64,000 bases of DNA from Cellvibrio sp. KY-GH-1 (GCF_008806975.1 NZ_CP031728.1:1674001-1738000), one strand, 5' to 3'. Positions 9,238 to 20,019 are shown, counted from the first letter of the stretch. Translations and numbers: made by a program. The notes: a model not told the origin generated them from the sequence alone.

Positions 9238-11331
9238 ATGGCTGCTGACTTATCCCTATACAGAAATATCGGTATCTTCGCCCACGTGGACGCCGGTAAA
9301 ACCACTACCACTGAGCGTATCCTCAAGCTCACCGGTAAAATCCACAAAATCGGTGAAGTTCACGAAGGTGAATCGACTACTGACTTCATGGTGCAAGAAG
9401 CCGAGCGTGGCATCACCATTCAGTCAGCAGCGGTAAGCTGTTTCTGGAAAGGTCACCGCTTTAACGTTATCGATACCCCCGGACACGTTGACTTCACCGT
9501 GGAAGTATATCGTTCGTTGAAAGTTCTGGACGGCGGCATCGGCGTATTCTGTGGTTCTGGTGGTGTAGAGCCGCAATCAGAAACCAACTGGCGCTATGCG
9601 AACGACTCTAAAGTTTCTCGTTTGATCTTCGTAAACAAGCTGGACCGTATCGGTGCCGACTTCCTGCGCGTTACCGAACAAGTACAAAACGTACTTGGTG
9701 CCAAGCCATTGATCATGACCCTGCCTATCGGCCGCGAAGATACCTTCGTAGGCGTAGTAGACATCCTGAACCGCAAAGCGTTTGTATGGGATGACTCAGG
9801 CCAACCAGAAAACTACAAAGTAGTCGATATCCCAGCTGACATGGTTGACGATGTTGAGCTGTACCGCGGTCAACTGGTTGAGACTGCTGTAGAGCAAGAT
9901 GACGACCTGATGATGGCTTACATGGAAGGCGAAGAACCTTCTATTGAAGACCTGAAGCGCTGCATCCGTAAAGGTACCCGCGATCTGGCATTCTTCCCAA
10001 CCTTCTGTGGTTCAGCTTTTAAAAACAAAGGTATGCAACTCCTGTTGGACGGCGTTGTTGACTACCTGCCAGCTCCAACCGAAGTTAACCCGCAGCCTTT
10101 GACTGACGAAGAAGGTAATCCAAACGGTCAATTTGCTCTGGTTGATCCAGCTGAGCCGTTCCGCGCACTGGCGTTCAAAATCATGGACGACCGTTTCGGC
10201 GCCCTGACCTTCGTACGCGTTTACTCAGGCGTGTTGAACAAAGGCGACACCATCCTTAACTCGTTCACCGGCAAAACCGAACGTGTTGGTCGTATGGTGG
10301 AAATGCAAGCAAACGACCGTACCGACCTGACCACCGCACAAGCCGGTGACATCATTGCGTTGGTAGGTTTGAAGAACGTGCAGACCGGTCACACGCTGTG
10401 CGATCCAAAACACGAATGTACTCTTGAACCAATGATCTTCCCTGAGCCAGTAATTTCTATTGCTGTAACTCCGAAAGACAAGAGCATGATCGAGAAGATG
10501 GCTACTGCCATCGGTAAACTCGTTTCTGAAGACCCAACCTTCCGCGTTGAAACCGATCAAGATTCTGGCGAAACCATTCTGAAAGGTATGGGTGAATTGC
10601 ACCTGGATATTAAAGTGGACATCATGAAGCGCACCTACGGTGTTGAGCTGAATGTTGGTCAACCACAAGTAGCCTACCGCGAAACCATTACCCGCGCGAT
10701 CGAAGACAGCTACACCCACAAGAAGCAATCAGGCGGCTCTGGTCAGTACGGTAAGATCGACTACCGCATCAACCCAGGCCAACCAAACACTGGCTTCGTG
10801 TTCAAGACCTCTGTTGTTGGTGGTAGCGTTCCGAAGGAATTCTATCCAGCGATTGAAAAAGGCTTTGAGTCTATGATGGGCACTGGCCCATTGGCTGGCT
10901 TCCCGGTATTGGACGTTGAAATTGACCTGTTCGACGGTGGATTCCACGCCGTGGACTCTTCTGCAATCGCGTTCGAAATCGCCGCTAAAGGCGCTTTCCG
11001 TCAATCCATGCCAAAAGCTGGCCCACAACTGCTCGAGCCAATCATGAAAGTGGACGTGTTCACTCCGGAAGATCACGTAGGTGATGTGATCGGTGACTTG
11101 AACCGTCGTCGCGGCATGATCAGTGGCCAGGAAGCTGGCGTAACTGGCGTACGTATCAAGGCTGAAGTACCGCTGTCAGAAATGTTTGGTTACATCTCTA
11201 CACTGCGCACCATGACCTCTGGTCGCGGCCAATTCTCTATGGAATTCGCTCACTACTCTCCATGCCCATCCAACGTGGCTGAAGCAGTAATCGCGAAAGA
11301 GAAAGAAAAGAAAGCTGCTGCTAACAAGTAA
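9238..11331 (+). CDS. fusA: Elongation factor G (probably a second paralogue)
   Basis: 697 residues, a full-length translocase GTPase that moves tRNA-mRNA through the ribosome. GTPase motifs: G1 AHVDAGKTT (15-23), switch region ERGIT, G3 DTPGH (79-83) and G4 NKLD (133-136). EF-G domains II-V follow (for example [13 protein letters not shown] in domain IV and DLNRRRGM near the end). The gene stands alone with its own ribosome site and terminator and is not next to rpsL, rpsG or tuf. That, and similarity in style to the extra EF-G of Shewanella/Vibrio, suggests the second EF-G copy (fusA2-like). I cannot confirm this without the rest of the genome. Confidence 0.93.
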   Translation: MAADLSLYRNIGIFAHVDAGKTTTTERILKLTGKIHKIGEVHEGESTTDFMVQEAERGITIQSAAVSCFWKGHRFNVIDTPGHVDFTVEVYRSLKVLDGGIGVFCGSGGVEPQSETNWRYANDSKVSRLIFVNKLDRIGADFLRVTEQVQNVLGAKPLIMTLPIGREDTFVGVVDILNRKAFVWDDSGQPENYKVVDIPADMVDDVELYRGQLVETAVEQDDDLMMAYMEGEEPSIEDLKRCIRKGTRDLAFFPTFCGSAFKNKGMQLLLDGVVDYLPAPTEVNPQPLTDEEGNPNGQFALVDPAEPFRALAFKIMDDRFGALTFVRVYSGVLNKGDTILNSFTGKTERVGRMVEMQANDRTDLTTAQAGDIIALVGLKNVQTGHTLCDPKHECTLEPMIFPEPVISIAVTPKDKSMIEKMATAIGKLVSEDPTFRVETDQDSGETILKGMGELHLDIKVDIMKRTYGVELNVGQPQVAYRETITRAIEDSYTHKKQSGGSGQYGKIDYRINPGQPNTGFVFKTSVVGGSVPKEFYPAIEKGFESMMGTGPLAGFPVLDVEIDLFDGGFHAVDSSAIAFEIAAKGAFRQSMPKAGPQLLEPIMKVDVFTPEDHVGDVIGDLNRRRGMISGQEAGVTGVRIKAEVPLSEMFGYISTLRTMTSGRGQFSMEFAHYSPCPSNVAEAVIAKEKEKKAAANK

Positions 11332-11350
11332 TTTTTAGTGTGCACTAAAG

Positions 11351-11384
11351 AGCCCCGCCAGTGAAAACTCGCGGGGCTTTTTAT
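11351..11384 (+). terminator. Intrinsic terminator of the EF-G gene
   Basis: AGCCCCGC (11351-11358) pairs with GCGGGGCT (11371-11378), 12-base loop, then a TTTTTATT tail. It starts 20 bases after the stop codon. Confidence 0.93.
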
Positions 11385-11601
11385 TAAATAAAAATTTGCC
11401 TGGTGCGAATGAGCATCAATTAATTCAACGGCAAAATATTTTTCAAAAGATAATTCAATCCGAGACCCGCACAGACAACAAACACCAGTGGCGTTTAACT
11501 TTAATAGCGGGCATGGGAATTCATAGAAAAACTGAGAGGGCAGAGTAAAAAGTACGAGACATGAATATTTTGAACAGCAAGGAAATGCAAAAACCAAAAA
11601 C

Positions 11602-11627
11602 AAAAAAAGCCCGCAAGATGCGGGCTT
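11602..11627 (-). terminator. Intrinsic terminator of tRNA-Pro
   Basis: Perfect hairpin AAGCCCGC (11607-11614) with GCGGGCTT (11620-11627). On the minus strand the stem runs into a T run. It lies 20 bases beyond the tRNA 3' end. Confidence 0.9.
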
Positions 11628-11646
11628 TAATTTTAAGCTTTAAAAA

Positions 11647-11723
11647 TGGTCGGAACGGCGGGATTTGAACCCACGACCCCCACACCCCCAGTATGGTGCG
11701 CTACCTGGCTGCGCTACGCTCCG
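11647..11723 (-). tRNA. tRNA-Pro (anticodon GGG)
   Basis: Cloverleaf readable on the minus strand: acceptor CGGAGCG pairs with CGTTCCG, D-stem GCGC/GCGC, anticodon stem CCATA/TGTGG around the loop CTGGGGG (anticodon GGG), T-loop GTTCAAATC, discriminator A. The CCA is encoded (TGG at 11647-11649 on the plus strand). It decodes CCC and CCU proline codons. Confidence 0.95.
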
Positions 11724-11875
11724 ATATATTTTTTACGATCCAGAACGAATCTGCACCGTGAAGGCTCGGCATAATACCTTAATTTATTGCTAATGCAATC
11801 AAAGAATTACAGATTTAATTAGCTGAGATTATGCAGCAGTCAATTCGAATAAATTCACATCTACCGCCCAAAGCT

Positions 11876-12235
11876 TTATTTAATTTTAAGCAGGTCGAGT
11901 AAGTGTTCAAGGTCATCAATCATTCGCACAACTAATTGATTCAACTGGCCTGTTTCTGATTGACTGGCATCACTGGTCATTTGCAAACGAGCGCCGCCGA
12001 TAGTAAACCCTTGATCATATAAAAGGCTGCGGATTTGGCGAATCGTCAATACATCCTGACGCTGATAATAGCGACGATTACCACGCCGCTTTACGGGATT
12101 TAACTGGGGAAACTCCTGCTCCCAATAACGCAACACGTGCGGTTTGACAGCGCATAACTCACTGACCTCACCAATAGTGAAATAGCGTTTTCCGGGAATT
12201 ACGGGAAGTTCGTCGTTATGACTCGGTTCCAACAT
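11876..12235 (-). CDS. MerR-family transcriptional regulator
   Basis: 119 residues. The N-terminal winged helix has the MerR signature ([20 protein letters not shown], about 20-39), then [13 protein letters not shown] and a dimerising helix. No conserved cysteine cluster for metal is visible, and the effector domain is very short. It overlaps the end of ihfA by 20 bases and is the last gene of the thrS-pheT-ihfA operon, a position conserved in many gammaproteobacteria. Function is otherwise unknown. Confidence 0.92.
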   Translation of the reverse strand: MLEPSHNDELPVIPGKRYFTIGEVSELCAVKPHVLRYWEQEFPQLNPVKRRGNRRYYQRQDVLTIRQIRSLLYDQGFTIGGARLQMTSDASQSETGQLNQLVVRMIDDLEHLLDLLKIK

Positions 12236-12524
12236 AAGCTTCTACTCGTGCCTTAAGTTTTTGTCCTGGGCGAAAGGTAACCACGCGACGGGCGCTAATA
12301 GGAATTTCCTCTCCCGTCTTGGGATTACGACCCGGACGCTGGCTTTTATCACGCAACTCAAAGTTACCAAAGCCAGACAATTTAACCTGTTCGTTATTTT
12401 CCAAAGCATGGCGAATCTCTTCAAAGAAGAGTTCCACCAGCTCTTTCGCTTCACGCTTATTGAGGCCGAGATCCTCATAAAGTTTCTCGGCCAAGTCTGC
12501 TTTGGTCAGAGCACCGTCCGACAT
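12216..12524 (-). CDS. ihfA: Integration host factor subunit alpha
   Basis: 102 residues, the usual length. IHF-alpha forms a heterodimer with IHF-beta and bends DNA sharply at specific sites, serving transcription, recombination and replication. The HU/IHF arm is visible ([20 protein letters not shown], about 49-68, with the DNA-intercalating proline segment), followed by [20 protein letters not shown]. It sits 12 bases after pheT and overlaps the MerR gene, the order seen in E. coli (pheT-ihfA). Confidence 0.97.
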   Translation of the reverse strand: MSDGALTKADLAEKLYEDLGLNKREAKELVELFFEEIRHALENNEQVKLSGFGNFELRDKSQRPGRNPKTGEEIPISARRVVTFRPGQKLKARVEAYVGTES

Positions 12525-12536
12525 AGTTATTATTCC

Positions 12537-14906
12537 CTATCTGAGGGTGGCAGAAAAATGCACCCCCAGATACTGAACAATCGAGTCTATGGAGGCGTTG
12601 ATCTCATCTTCATTAAGAGTGCGTGAAGGATGCTGAAAGGTCAACCCCATTGCGACACTTTTTCTATGTGGATCAATACCTTTGCCCATATACACGTCAA
12701 AGACCTTTAAGTCTGTGAGATGTTCACCAGCCTGACTTCTCACCGCCGTCAAGAGTTTGTCAGCGGCCAAATTACGGTCCACCAGCAACGCCAGGTCACG
12801 GCGAACCTCGGGAAATTTGGATAATGGACTAAACGCCGGAATACGAGCACCTAACAGGGCTGACAAACGCACTTCAAACACATAGACAGACTGAGGAATA
12901 CCCAACTGCTGTTGCAAGCCTGGATGTAAGGCACCAATGACCCCTTGCCATTCACCATTGCGATAAATGCCCGCAGTTTGCCCCGGATGCAACGCGGGGT
13001 TGTTATCAGGCGCAAAATTGAAAGCCACCTCATCTCCAGATAGCGCCAGCAGGGACTCCAGATCGCCTTTCAAATCAAAGAAATCCACCGTTTCAGCGAC
13101 GTTGGCCCAAGATTCAGGATCTCGAGCACCATAGATCAAACCTGCCAGCATAGGCTCCTGCTTCAAGCCACCCACCTCGGGTACAAAGCGCAACCCGGAC
13201 TCAAACAAGCGTGCACGGCTTTGTTGGCGATTCAGGTTGTGACGTAAAACACTAACCAACCCTGGAATCAAACTGGTACGCATAGCAGCCATATCCGCAC
13301 TAATTGGATTACGCAGAATAACCGGCTCAACCTTAGGATCAAACAAAGCAGACAACTTCGGATCGATAAAGCTATAAGTGATTGCCTCTTGGTAGCCACG
13401 CGCAATTAATTGTTTACGCAACGCAGGCAAACCCATTTTGGCTTCAGGATGAGGTTCAATGTCTAGTGGTGCCGCAAGGCTTCTTGTCGGTAAGCGATTA
13501 TATCCGTACACACGAGCGAGCTCTTCCAGCAAGTCCGCCTCAATCGAAATATCAAACCGATAGCTGGGTACCGCAAACGTCCAACCTGCTACCGATTGGG
13601 AAACCAGTTTAAGCCCCAGGCGAGACAGAATATCGACCACCTCGTCGTCAGCCATTTCCAGACTCAAACCACTAACAATGCGCGCCTTACGCAAAGTCAC
13701 TTCACGCTCTTGCGGCAACTGATCGTTGCTGACATGCACCAACGGGCCCACATCACCACCCACAATGTCCAACAATAATTGTGTGGCACGCTCAATCGCT
13801 TCGACCTGCAAATTGTAGTCAACACCTCGTTCAAAGCGGTGGGACGAGTCCGTATGCAAGCCATAAGAACGAGCACGACCCGCAATGGCCAAGGGGTTAA
13901 AGAAAGCACTCTCAAGGAATATTTCGCGCGTACTGGCAGACACTGCACTAGCCTTGCCACCCATTACGCCAGCGATAGCAAGCGGAGCTTTTTCATCGGC
14001 GATAACCATGGTATCAGCGTTGAGCTTCACTTCTTGGTCATCCAACAACACCAAAGATTCACCCTGGCGCGCGAGTCGCACATGAATTGAGCCGTTTAGA
14101 GTGGACAAATCGAAGGCGTGCATTGGCTGCCCCAATTCAAGCAACACATAATTGGTGACATCCACTACCGCATCAATGCTACGCAAGCCGGAGCGCACCA
14201 ACTTGTCTTGCAACCATGCCGGACTTGGGCGGGTAATATCGATGTTGCGGATAACTCGACCGACATAGCGGCTACAGGCGGAACCCGCCTCAAGATGCAC
14301 AGGAAAAGAGTCAGCAATCGTCGCAGAGTTCGTAACAATAGCAGGCGCAGTAACAGGCGCGCGATTTAATACACCTACTTCACGCGCGATCCCTTTTACG
14401 CTCAAACAATCACTGCGATTAGGTGTTAAATCAACTTCGATTAACTTGTCATTCAAATTGAGATAATCACGCAGGTTTGCACCTACTGGCGCATCGGCTG
14501 GCAATTCCCACACCCCGGAATCATCATCACCAGCCTTCAACTCAGTTTGGCCACACAACATCCCAAAGGATTCAACCCCGCGCAGCTTGGCTTTTTTGAT
14601 ATCAAACTCAGGCAGTTTTGCACCAATCGTCGCAAATGGAATCTTGATTCCTACACGCGCATTCGGCGCACCACAAACTACCTGTGACAACCCTTCAAGG
14701 CCTGCAACTTGGCATACACGCAATTTGTCGGCATCAGGGTGCTGCTCACAGCCAACAATCTCGCCAACAATTACGCCACTGAAATCGCCCGCCACGGATT
14801 CAACGGCATCCACTTCCAAACCGGCCATTGTTAATTGTGCGACCAACTCATCGGTACTTATCTCAGGGTTAACCCATTCACGCAACCAGGATTCACTGAT
14901 TTTCAT
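12537..14906 (-). CDS. pheT: Phenylalanine-tRNA ligase beta subunit
   Basis: 789 residues, normal length. Beta chain of the alpha2-beta2 synthetase that charges tRNA-Phe. Modules in order: N-terminal tRNA-binding OB fold (about 40-150, VGEIVGCEQHPDADKLRVCQ), B3/B4 editing domain (about 210-385, HRFERGVD), B5 domain (about 400-470), core pseudo-catalytic domain, and the C-terminal ferredoxin-like anticodon-binding domain (about 695-789, SPLSKFPEVRRDLALLVD). The start is ATG at 14906. It is separated from pheS by about 114 bases occupied by a REP-like repeat. Confidence 0.97.
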   Translation of the reverse strand: MKISESWLREWVNPEISTDELVAQLTMAGLEVDAVESVAGDFSGVIVGEIVGCEQHPDADKLRVCQVAGLEGLSQVVCGAPNARVGIKIPFATIGAKLPEFDIKKAKLRGVESFGMLCGQTELKAGDDDSGVWELPADAPVGANLRDYLNLNDKLIEVDLTPNRSDCLSVKGIAREVGVLNRAPVTAPAIVTNSATIADSFPVHLEAGSACSRYVGRVIRNIDITRPSPAWLQDKLVRSGLRSIDAVVDVTNYVLLELGQPMHAFDLSTLNGSIHVRLARQGESLVLLDDQEVKLNADTMVIADEKAPLAIAGVMGGKASAVSASTREIFLESAFFNPLAIAGRARSYGLHTDSSHRFERGVDYNLQVEAIERATQLLLDIVGGDVGPLVHVSNDQLPQEREVTLRKARIVSGLSLEMADDEVVDILSRLGLKLVSQSVAGWTFAVPSYRFDISIEADLLEELARVYGYNRLPTRSLAAPLDIEPHPEAKMGLPALRKQLIARGYQEAITYSFIDPKLSALFDPKVEPVILRNPISADMAAMRTSLIPGLVSVLRHNLNRQQSRARLFESGLRFVPEVGGLKQEPMLAGLIYGARDPESWANVAETVDFFDLKGDLESLLALSGDEVAFNFAPDNNPALHPGQTAGIYRNGEWQGVIGALHPGLQQQLGIPQSVYVFEVRLSALLGARIPAFSPLSKFPEVRRDLALLVDRNLAADKLLTAVRSQAGEHLTDLKVFDVYMGKGIDPHRKSVAMGLTFQHPSRTLNEDEINASIDSIVQYLGVHFSATLR

Positions 14907-14918
14907 ATTCTTGTCTCT

Positions 14919-15007
14919 GTAGCCCGCATGGAGTGCAATGCAATGCGGGACTGAAATCTGCTTAAACTTTTATTCCCGCATTTCGCTTAGCTGCATGACG
15001 GGCTAGG
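14919..15007. repeat. REP-like inverted pair, copy 1 (inside the pheS-pheT gap)
   Basis: The left arm begins GTAGCCCGCATGGAGTGCAA and ends TGCGGG. The right arm, read in reverse complement, begins CTAGCCCGTCATG and ends ATGCGGG. Each arm is itself able to fold. The same design occurs at 38847-38932, so this is a dispersed intergenic repeat, not a gene-specific signal. Confidence 0.75.
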
Positions 15008-15020
15008 ATCAAACTTAACG

Positions 15021-16046
<1,026 letters not shown>

Positions 16047-16133
16047 TTAAATTCGATATGAATTAAAAATACATTCAGGTGCATGCGGCGCTATCGATAA
16101 AAAGCCACCATAAATCGATAGAAAAATCGCCAT
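16047..16133 (-). promoter_or_regulatory. pheS leader: hairpin and 28-codon ORF of uncertain status
   Basis: CTATCGAT (16091-16098) and ATCGATAG (16114-16121) form a perfect 8-bp hairpin. A short frame from the ATG at 16133 (begins MAIFLSIYGG, ends NSYRI, TAA 16047-16049) spans it. E. coli pheST has a phenylalanine-rich leader peptide here. This one has only three scattered Phe codons and no ribosome site, so attenuation of that type is not supported. Confidence 0.3.
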
Positions 16134-16162
16134 AAAAAAAGGGAGGAACCAAAGCCCCTCCC
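16134..16162 (-). terminator. Terminator between rplT and pheS
   Basis: GGGAGG (16141-16146) pairs with CCTCCC (16157-16162). On the minus strand it is followed directly by seven T. It probably reduces transcription from rplT into pheST. Confidence 0.75.
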
Positions 16163-16210
16163 CTTCATCGCGTTCACAAAAACCCTCACGGGTTTTCGGT
16201 TGTTGGACGA

Positions 16211-16570
16211 TTAAGCAGCCAGAGCTGATTTAGCCTTCGCAACAACTGCAGCAAAAGCTGCTTTGTCATATACCGCCAAATCAGCCAGTACACGACGATC
16301 AAGAACGATGCTCGCCTTTTTCAAGCCAGCAATCAATTGGCTGTAGGTCAAACCTTCAGCGCGAGATTGAGCATTGATACGAGTGATCCACAGAGCGCGG
16401 AAATTACGCTTTTTAACGCGACGATCGCGGTAAGCATACTGACCGGCTTTGATAACCGCTTGTTTAGCAACACGGAATGTACGCGAACGTGCACCGTAGT
16501 AACCTTTAGCAGCTTTTAAAACTTTCTTGTGACGACGACGCGCCTCTACACCACGCTTAACACGGGCCAT
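16211..16570 (-). CDS. rplT: 50S ribosomal protein L20
   Basis: 119 residues. Binds 23S rRNA early in 50S assembly and in enterobacteria also represses translation of rpmI-rplT. The highly basic N-terminal helix ([20 protein letters not shown]) and the conserved [20 protein letters not shown] segment are intact, as is [11 protein letters not shown]. Lies 35 bases after rpmI in the conserved infC-rpmI-rplT order. Confidence 0.98.
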   Translation of the reverse strand: MARVKRGVEARRRHKKVLKAAKGYYGARSRTFRVAKQAVIKAGQYAYRDRRVKKRNFRALWITRINAQSRAEGLTYSQLIAGLKKASIVLDRRVLADLAVYDKAAFAAVVAKAKSALAA

Positions 16571-16605
16571 AATTCAATCCTCTACAAAATTCTCAAAAAG
16601 CGCTA

Positions 16606-16803
16606 TTAGATAGCACGGAACAAACGTTTTACGCGTGGTACATCGGCTGCATCAACGATGCTGGTGCCGCGCAGTTGGCGCTTACGCTTGGTCGTCATTT
16701 TGGTCAGGATGTGGCTCTTGTTAGCGTGCTTGAACTTGAAGCCCGCGCCAGTCTTTTTGAAGCGCTTGGAAGCGCCGCTGTGTACTTTAGCTTTGGTTGC
16801 CAT
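16606..16803 (-). CDS. rpmI: 50S ribosomal protein L35
   Basis: 65 residues from ATG 16803 ([19 protein letters not shown]...). The frame is open five codons further but family members start at this methionine. Lysine/arginine-rich, ending [11 protein letters not shown]. Lies between infC and rplT; the 61-base gap to infC is where L20-dependent control would act in E. coli, though I did not trace that pseudoknot here. Confidence 0.97.
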   Translation of the reverse strand: MATKAKVHSGASKRFKKTGAGFKFKHANKSHILTKMTTKRKRQLRGTSIVDAADVPRVKRLFRAI

Positions 16804-16864
16804 GTGATAAAACTCCACACATCTAGGTAAATAATATAAATAATCAAGGCAGCTAAAAGCCCGA

Positions 16865-17413
16865 CTATTTTCTCTTTTTGGGAGCGAGCACCATGGTGAG
16901 CTGCTTACCTTCCATTTTGGCAGCCTGCTCTACGGCGCCCATCTCAGCCAGGTCTTTCTCGATGCGCTGCATCATTTCCATCCCCAACTCTTGATGGGCA
17001 AGCTCGCGGCCACGGAACTTTAACGTTACCTTGGCCTTGTCCCCATGCTCCAGGAAGCGTAGCAGGGCTTTTAACTTCACCTGATAATCCGCTTCCTCCG
17101 TCCCTGGGCGAAATTTCATTTCTTTGATCTGCTGCTGCTTTTGCTTTTTCTTGGCAGCTGCTTTGGTTTTCTTGATCTCAAACAAGTGCTTGCCGTAATC
17201 CATAATCTTACAGACTATTGGATCGCTATCAGCAACGATTTCCACCAAATCCAGTGTCGCCGCTTGAGCCTGCGCCAAAGCATCACTCAAGGCAACAATA
17301 CCTACCTGTTCACCTTCGGCATTGATTAAACGAACCTGTTTGGCTTCGATCTGATCGTTGATCCGCGCTTTTTTAGAATTGCCTTTGGCCGCGGGAGCGT
17401 TATCTCGTTTGAT
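16865..17413 (-). CDS. infC: Translation initiation factor IF-3 (AUC start)
   Basis: 182 residues if started at ATC 17413. IF-3 binds the 30S subunit, blocks 50S joining and rejects non-AUG starts. The frame has no ATG/GTG/TTG that keeps the N-terminal domain: the first such codon, TTG at 17290, would cut into the N-domain before LDLVEI. Upstream sequence encodes the conserved start of the family (IKRD..., [20 protein letters not shown]). A GGAG lies eight bases before ATC. E. coli uses AUU for the same self-limiting control. C-terminal features: [17 protein letters not shown] and [16 protein letters not shown]. Confidence 0.93.
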   Translation of the reverse strand: MKRDNAPAAKGNSKKARINDQIEAKQVRLINAEGEQVGIVALSDALAQAQAATLDLVEIVADSDPIVCKIMDYGKHLFEIKKTKAAAKKKQKQQQIKEMKFRPGTEEADYQVKLKALLRFLEHGDKAKVTLKFRGRELAHQELGMEMMQRIEKDLAEMGAVEQAAKMEGKQLTMVLAPKKRK

Positions 17414-17487
17414 AGTTGTATCTCCAAATAATTAATAGGAACGAATCTTTCTCACTTTTTTTCGCATCCAGGTCCCAAAACCCGATT

Positions 17488-19431
17488 TTACGCAGAAATA
17501 TTTCTGCCTCGACGCGCTATATCGGCGGTCAAGTGCTCGATGAAAGCTTCCAGAGTCATTACACCCAAGTCTTGTCCGTCCCTTGTGCGAACCGCAAGTG
17601 ATTGATTTTCAACCTCTTTATCGCCAACGACGAGCAGGTAGGGTACCCGCTGAATTGTGTGCTCGCGGATTTTAAAGCCGATCTTCTCATTTCTCAAGTC
17701 AGGAATCACGCGGATACCCTTATCTCGTAAGGTTTTTTCCACGAATTTGACGTATTCACCCTGGTTATCAGTGATATTCATCACCGCAACCTGGGCTGGC
17801 GCCAACCAAACAGGAAATGAACCCTCATAGTGTTCGATCAGGATTCCCAGGAAACGCTCGAAGGAACCGAGGATGGCGCGATGCAACATAACCGGACGCT
17901 TACGGGCATTATCTTCCGCCACATATTCAGCATCCAGACGCTCGGGCAACACGTAATCAAGCTGGATAGTACCGCACTGCCAAGAGCGACCAAGGGCATC
18001 TTTGATCTGGTACTCAATCTTTGGACCATAGAACGCACCTTCACCCGGTAACTCTTCCCACTCCAGACCCGCTGCGCGCAATGCGGTGCGCAAGCCCTCT
18101 TCCGCCTTATTCCAGGTTTCCAGGGTTCCCGCATATTTTTCCGGGCGCAGGGACAGCTTTACCGCAATATCGGTAAAGCCAAAGTCGTCATAGACAGACT
18201 TGAGCATTTGGTTAAAAGAAGATACTTCGCTGATAACCATGTCATCAGTACAGAAGATATGCGCATCATCTTGCACAAAACCGCGCACGCGCATAATGCC
18301 ATGTAACGCACCTGAGGCCTCATTGCGATGGCAAGAACCGAATTCCGCCAAACGCAGTGGTAAATCTTTATGCGAGCGCAAACCGTGGTTGAAGATTTGA
18401 ATGTGCCCCGGGCAGTTCATCGGCTTAACCGCGAAATCGCGCTTTTCCGACTCAGTGGTAAACATGTTGTCGCGGTAGTTTTCCCAGTGACCGGATTTCT
18501 CCCACAGGGTGCGATCCATAATCAGCGGCGTTTTTACTTCCTGATAACCCCACTCATTTTGCTTGGCACGCATGTACTGTTCAATTTGCTGCCACAGCGT
18601 CCAACCCTTGGGATGCCAGAACACCATGCCCGGCGCCTCATCTTGCAGGTGGAACAAATCAAATTTTTTCGCCAGTTTGCGGTGATCGCGTTTGGCAGCT
18701 TCCTCGAGCAGATTCAAATAGGCTTTTAATTGCTTGGCATCGGCAAACGCGGTGCCATAGATGCGCTGCAACATTTTGTTATTGGAGTCACCGCGCCAGT
18801 AGGCGCCAGACACACGCATCAATTTAAAATTCAAGCAAAAACGCATATTGGGCACGTGCGGACCACGGCACATATCGACGTATTCTTCATGGTGATACAG
18901 ACCCGGGGTTGCGTCTTTGGGTACGTCGCGATCCAGGATTTCCAACTTATAAGTCTCGCCGCGCGCCGTGAACACATCATAAGCTTCCTGCCAGGTCGCT
19001 TTCTTTTTCACAACGTCATATTCGGTTTTCGCCAACTCCAGCATGCGCGCTTCCAGACGGGCGATATCCTCGTCAGTCAGCTTTTGCTCAAGGTCGATGT
19101 CGTAATAAAAGCCGTTGTCGATGGTTGGGCCAATGGCCATTTTTACATCGGGGAACAACTGCTTGATCGCATGACCGAGCAAGTGGGCGCAGGAGTGGCG
19201 GATAATTTCCAAACCGTCTTCGTCTTTCGGGGTGAAAATCACCAGATCCGCATCTTCAGTAATCAGGTCGTGCGCATCAACACGCTGGCCCGTGGTATCA
19301 CCATTTAAAAAGATGCGACCACCAAGGGTAGCTTTAGCCAAGCCGGCGCCAATAGAGGCAGCCACTTCATAAACAGATACGGGATTTTCGAATGGACGTT
19401 TGGAACCGTCGGGGAGAGTAATAACAGGCAT
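17488..19431 (-). CDS. thrS: Threonine-tRNA ligase
   Basis: 647 residues from ATG 19431, preceded by AAGGA seven bases upstream; an 11-codon extension ([11 protein letters not shown]) lies inside the regulatory leader and is rejected. Domains: TGS (1-65), N2 editing domain with the zinc-type [10 protein letters not shown] motif (about 72-81) and [11 protein letters not shown], class II catalytic core ([50 protein letters not shown]), and a C-terminal anticodon-binding domain (ending with [10 protein letters not shown]). First gene of the operon, with its own promoter and a leader that resembles the ThrRS operator. Confidence 0.97.
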   Translation of the reverse strand: MPVITLPDGSKRPFENPVSVYEVAASIGAGLAKATLGGRIFLNGDTTGQRVDAHDLITEDADLVIFTPKDEDGLEIIRHSCAHLLGHAIKQLFPDVKMAIGPTIDNGFYYDIDLEQKLTDEDIARLEARMLELAKTEYDVVKKKATWQEAYDVFTARGETYKLEILDRDVPKDATPGLYHHEEYVDMCRGPHVPNMRFCLNFKLMRVSGAYWRGDSNNKMLQRIYGTAFADAKQLKAYLNLLEEAAKRDHRKLAKKFDLFHLQDEAPGMVFWHPKGWTLWQQIEQYMRAKQNEWGYQEVKTPLIMDRTLWEKSGHWENYRDNMFTTESEKRDFAVKPMNCPGHIQIFNHGLRSHKDLPLRLAEFGSCHRNEASGALHGIMRVRGFVQDDAHIFCTDDMVISEVSSFNQMLKSVYDDFGFTDIAVKLSLRPEKYAGTLETWNKAEEGLRTALRAAGLEWEELPGEGAFYGPKIEYQIKDALGRSWQCGTIQLDYVLPERLDAEYVAEDNARKRPVMLHRAILGSFERFLGILIEHYEGSFPVWLAPAQVAVMNITDNQGEYVKFVEKTLRDKGIRVIPDLRNEKIGFKIREHTIQRVPYLLVVGDKEVENQSLAVRTRDGQDLGVMTLEAFIEHLTADIARRGRNISA

Positions 19432-19450
19432 GATAAATCCTTGGTCAGTG

Positions 19451-19523
19451 GTGACCCCTACCAAAGGTCACATGAGTAATCGAACAGAGTAAACATCAGG
19501 TAACCGCACCTACGATTGTGCGG
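19451..19523 (-). promoter_or_regulatory. thrS translational operator with two tRNA-Thr-like hairpins
   Basis: On the mRNA, hairpin A (19504-19523) has stem CCGCAC/GTGCGG and loop AATCGTAG, containing U-CGU-A. Hairpin B (19451-19471) has stem GTGACCT/GGGTCAC and the seven-base loop TTGGTAG, containing U-GGU-A. CGU and GGU are threonine anticodons, each flanked by U33-like and A37-like bases. Hairpin B ends about 20 bases before the start codon. E. coli ThrRS represses its own mRNA by binding two such anticodon-like arms. An alternative pairing (GGTCA with TGACC, closer to the start) overlaps hairpin B. Confidence 0.75.
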
Positions 19524-19530
19524 GTCGGCG

Positions 19531-19560
19531 AGTATAGGGGACTTGGGGAAGCCGAGGCAA
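19531..19560 (-). promoter_or_regulatory. Probable sigma-70 promoter of thrS
   Basis: Reading leftwards: TTGCCT (19560-19555), an 18-base spacer and TATACT (19536-19531). Transcription would begin just ahead of the two operator hairpins. Confidence 0.55.
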
Positions 19561-19605
19561 CCTCGACTCGATGACGCAGCGATTAGAAAGGAGACAAAAC
19601 CGAAA

Positions 19606-20019
19606 TCAAGAAACAGTCAAAGTCGAGTGGCGATTGCGCCATTTCAGCGCTGCCACCAGCAGCCCGAAGAGCACACATGCACTCAATGCGACCACAACTT
19701 CGTGAGCCTGCGGTGAAAAGATTACCGTATAGCCCTGCCCTTTAATCAGCGAGGAAAAACTGGATACTGCAAAAGGCATCCAGAACAAACGAAACGTCTG
19801 CCAGGGATTAGCCAGCGGCGATTGGCCGTTGCTGACGCTTAACATTAGCGCTATTCCAATGACCACACTGATTCCAAACGCATTAATCCAGATTTTTGGG
19901 TTGGGATCGAAATGAAAATACACGGTGACAACGTACCAAATCAGATAAAACCAGAGCACCATTTTTCCCGGTTTAATCTGCGCAAAGTAATTATGAATTG
20001 ATAAGAAAATTGCTGGCAT
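19606..20019 (-). CDS. Small membrane protein of unknown function
   Basis: 137 residues with four probable membrane segments (about 21-38, 46-62, 76-92 and 107-126) and a short basic C-terminus. I do not recognise the family. It follows the PepSY-flavodoxin gene by 83 bases and reads the same way, so it may belong to the iron block. The start ATG (20019) is preceded by CAGGAAAA, and both lie in one arm of a 17-bp perfect inverted repeat, suggesting control at translation. Confidence 0.65.
   Translation of the reverse strand: MPAIFLSIHNYFAQIKPGKMVLWFYLIWYVVTVYFHFDPNPKIWINAFGISVVIGIALMLSVSNGQSPLANPWQTFRLFWMPFAVSSFSSLIKGQGYTVIFSPQAHEVVVALSACVLFGLLVAALKWRNRHSTLTVS

Noticed and set aside
10225..11076. 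Two long minus-strand frames inside the EF-G gene
   Set aside because: Mirror frames of a strongly biased gene, with no start signals.
11253..11603. 116-codon minus-strand frame across the EF-G terminator
   Set aside because: Runs through the EF-G 3' end and a terminator hairpin; low-complexity product.
18730..19308. 192-codon plus-strand frame inside thrS
   Set aside because: Antisense to a highly conserved enzyme; length follows from the codon bias of thrS.
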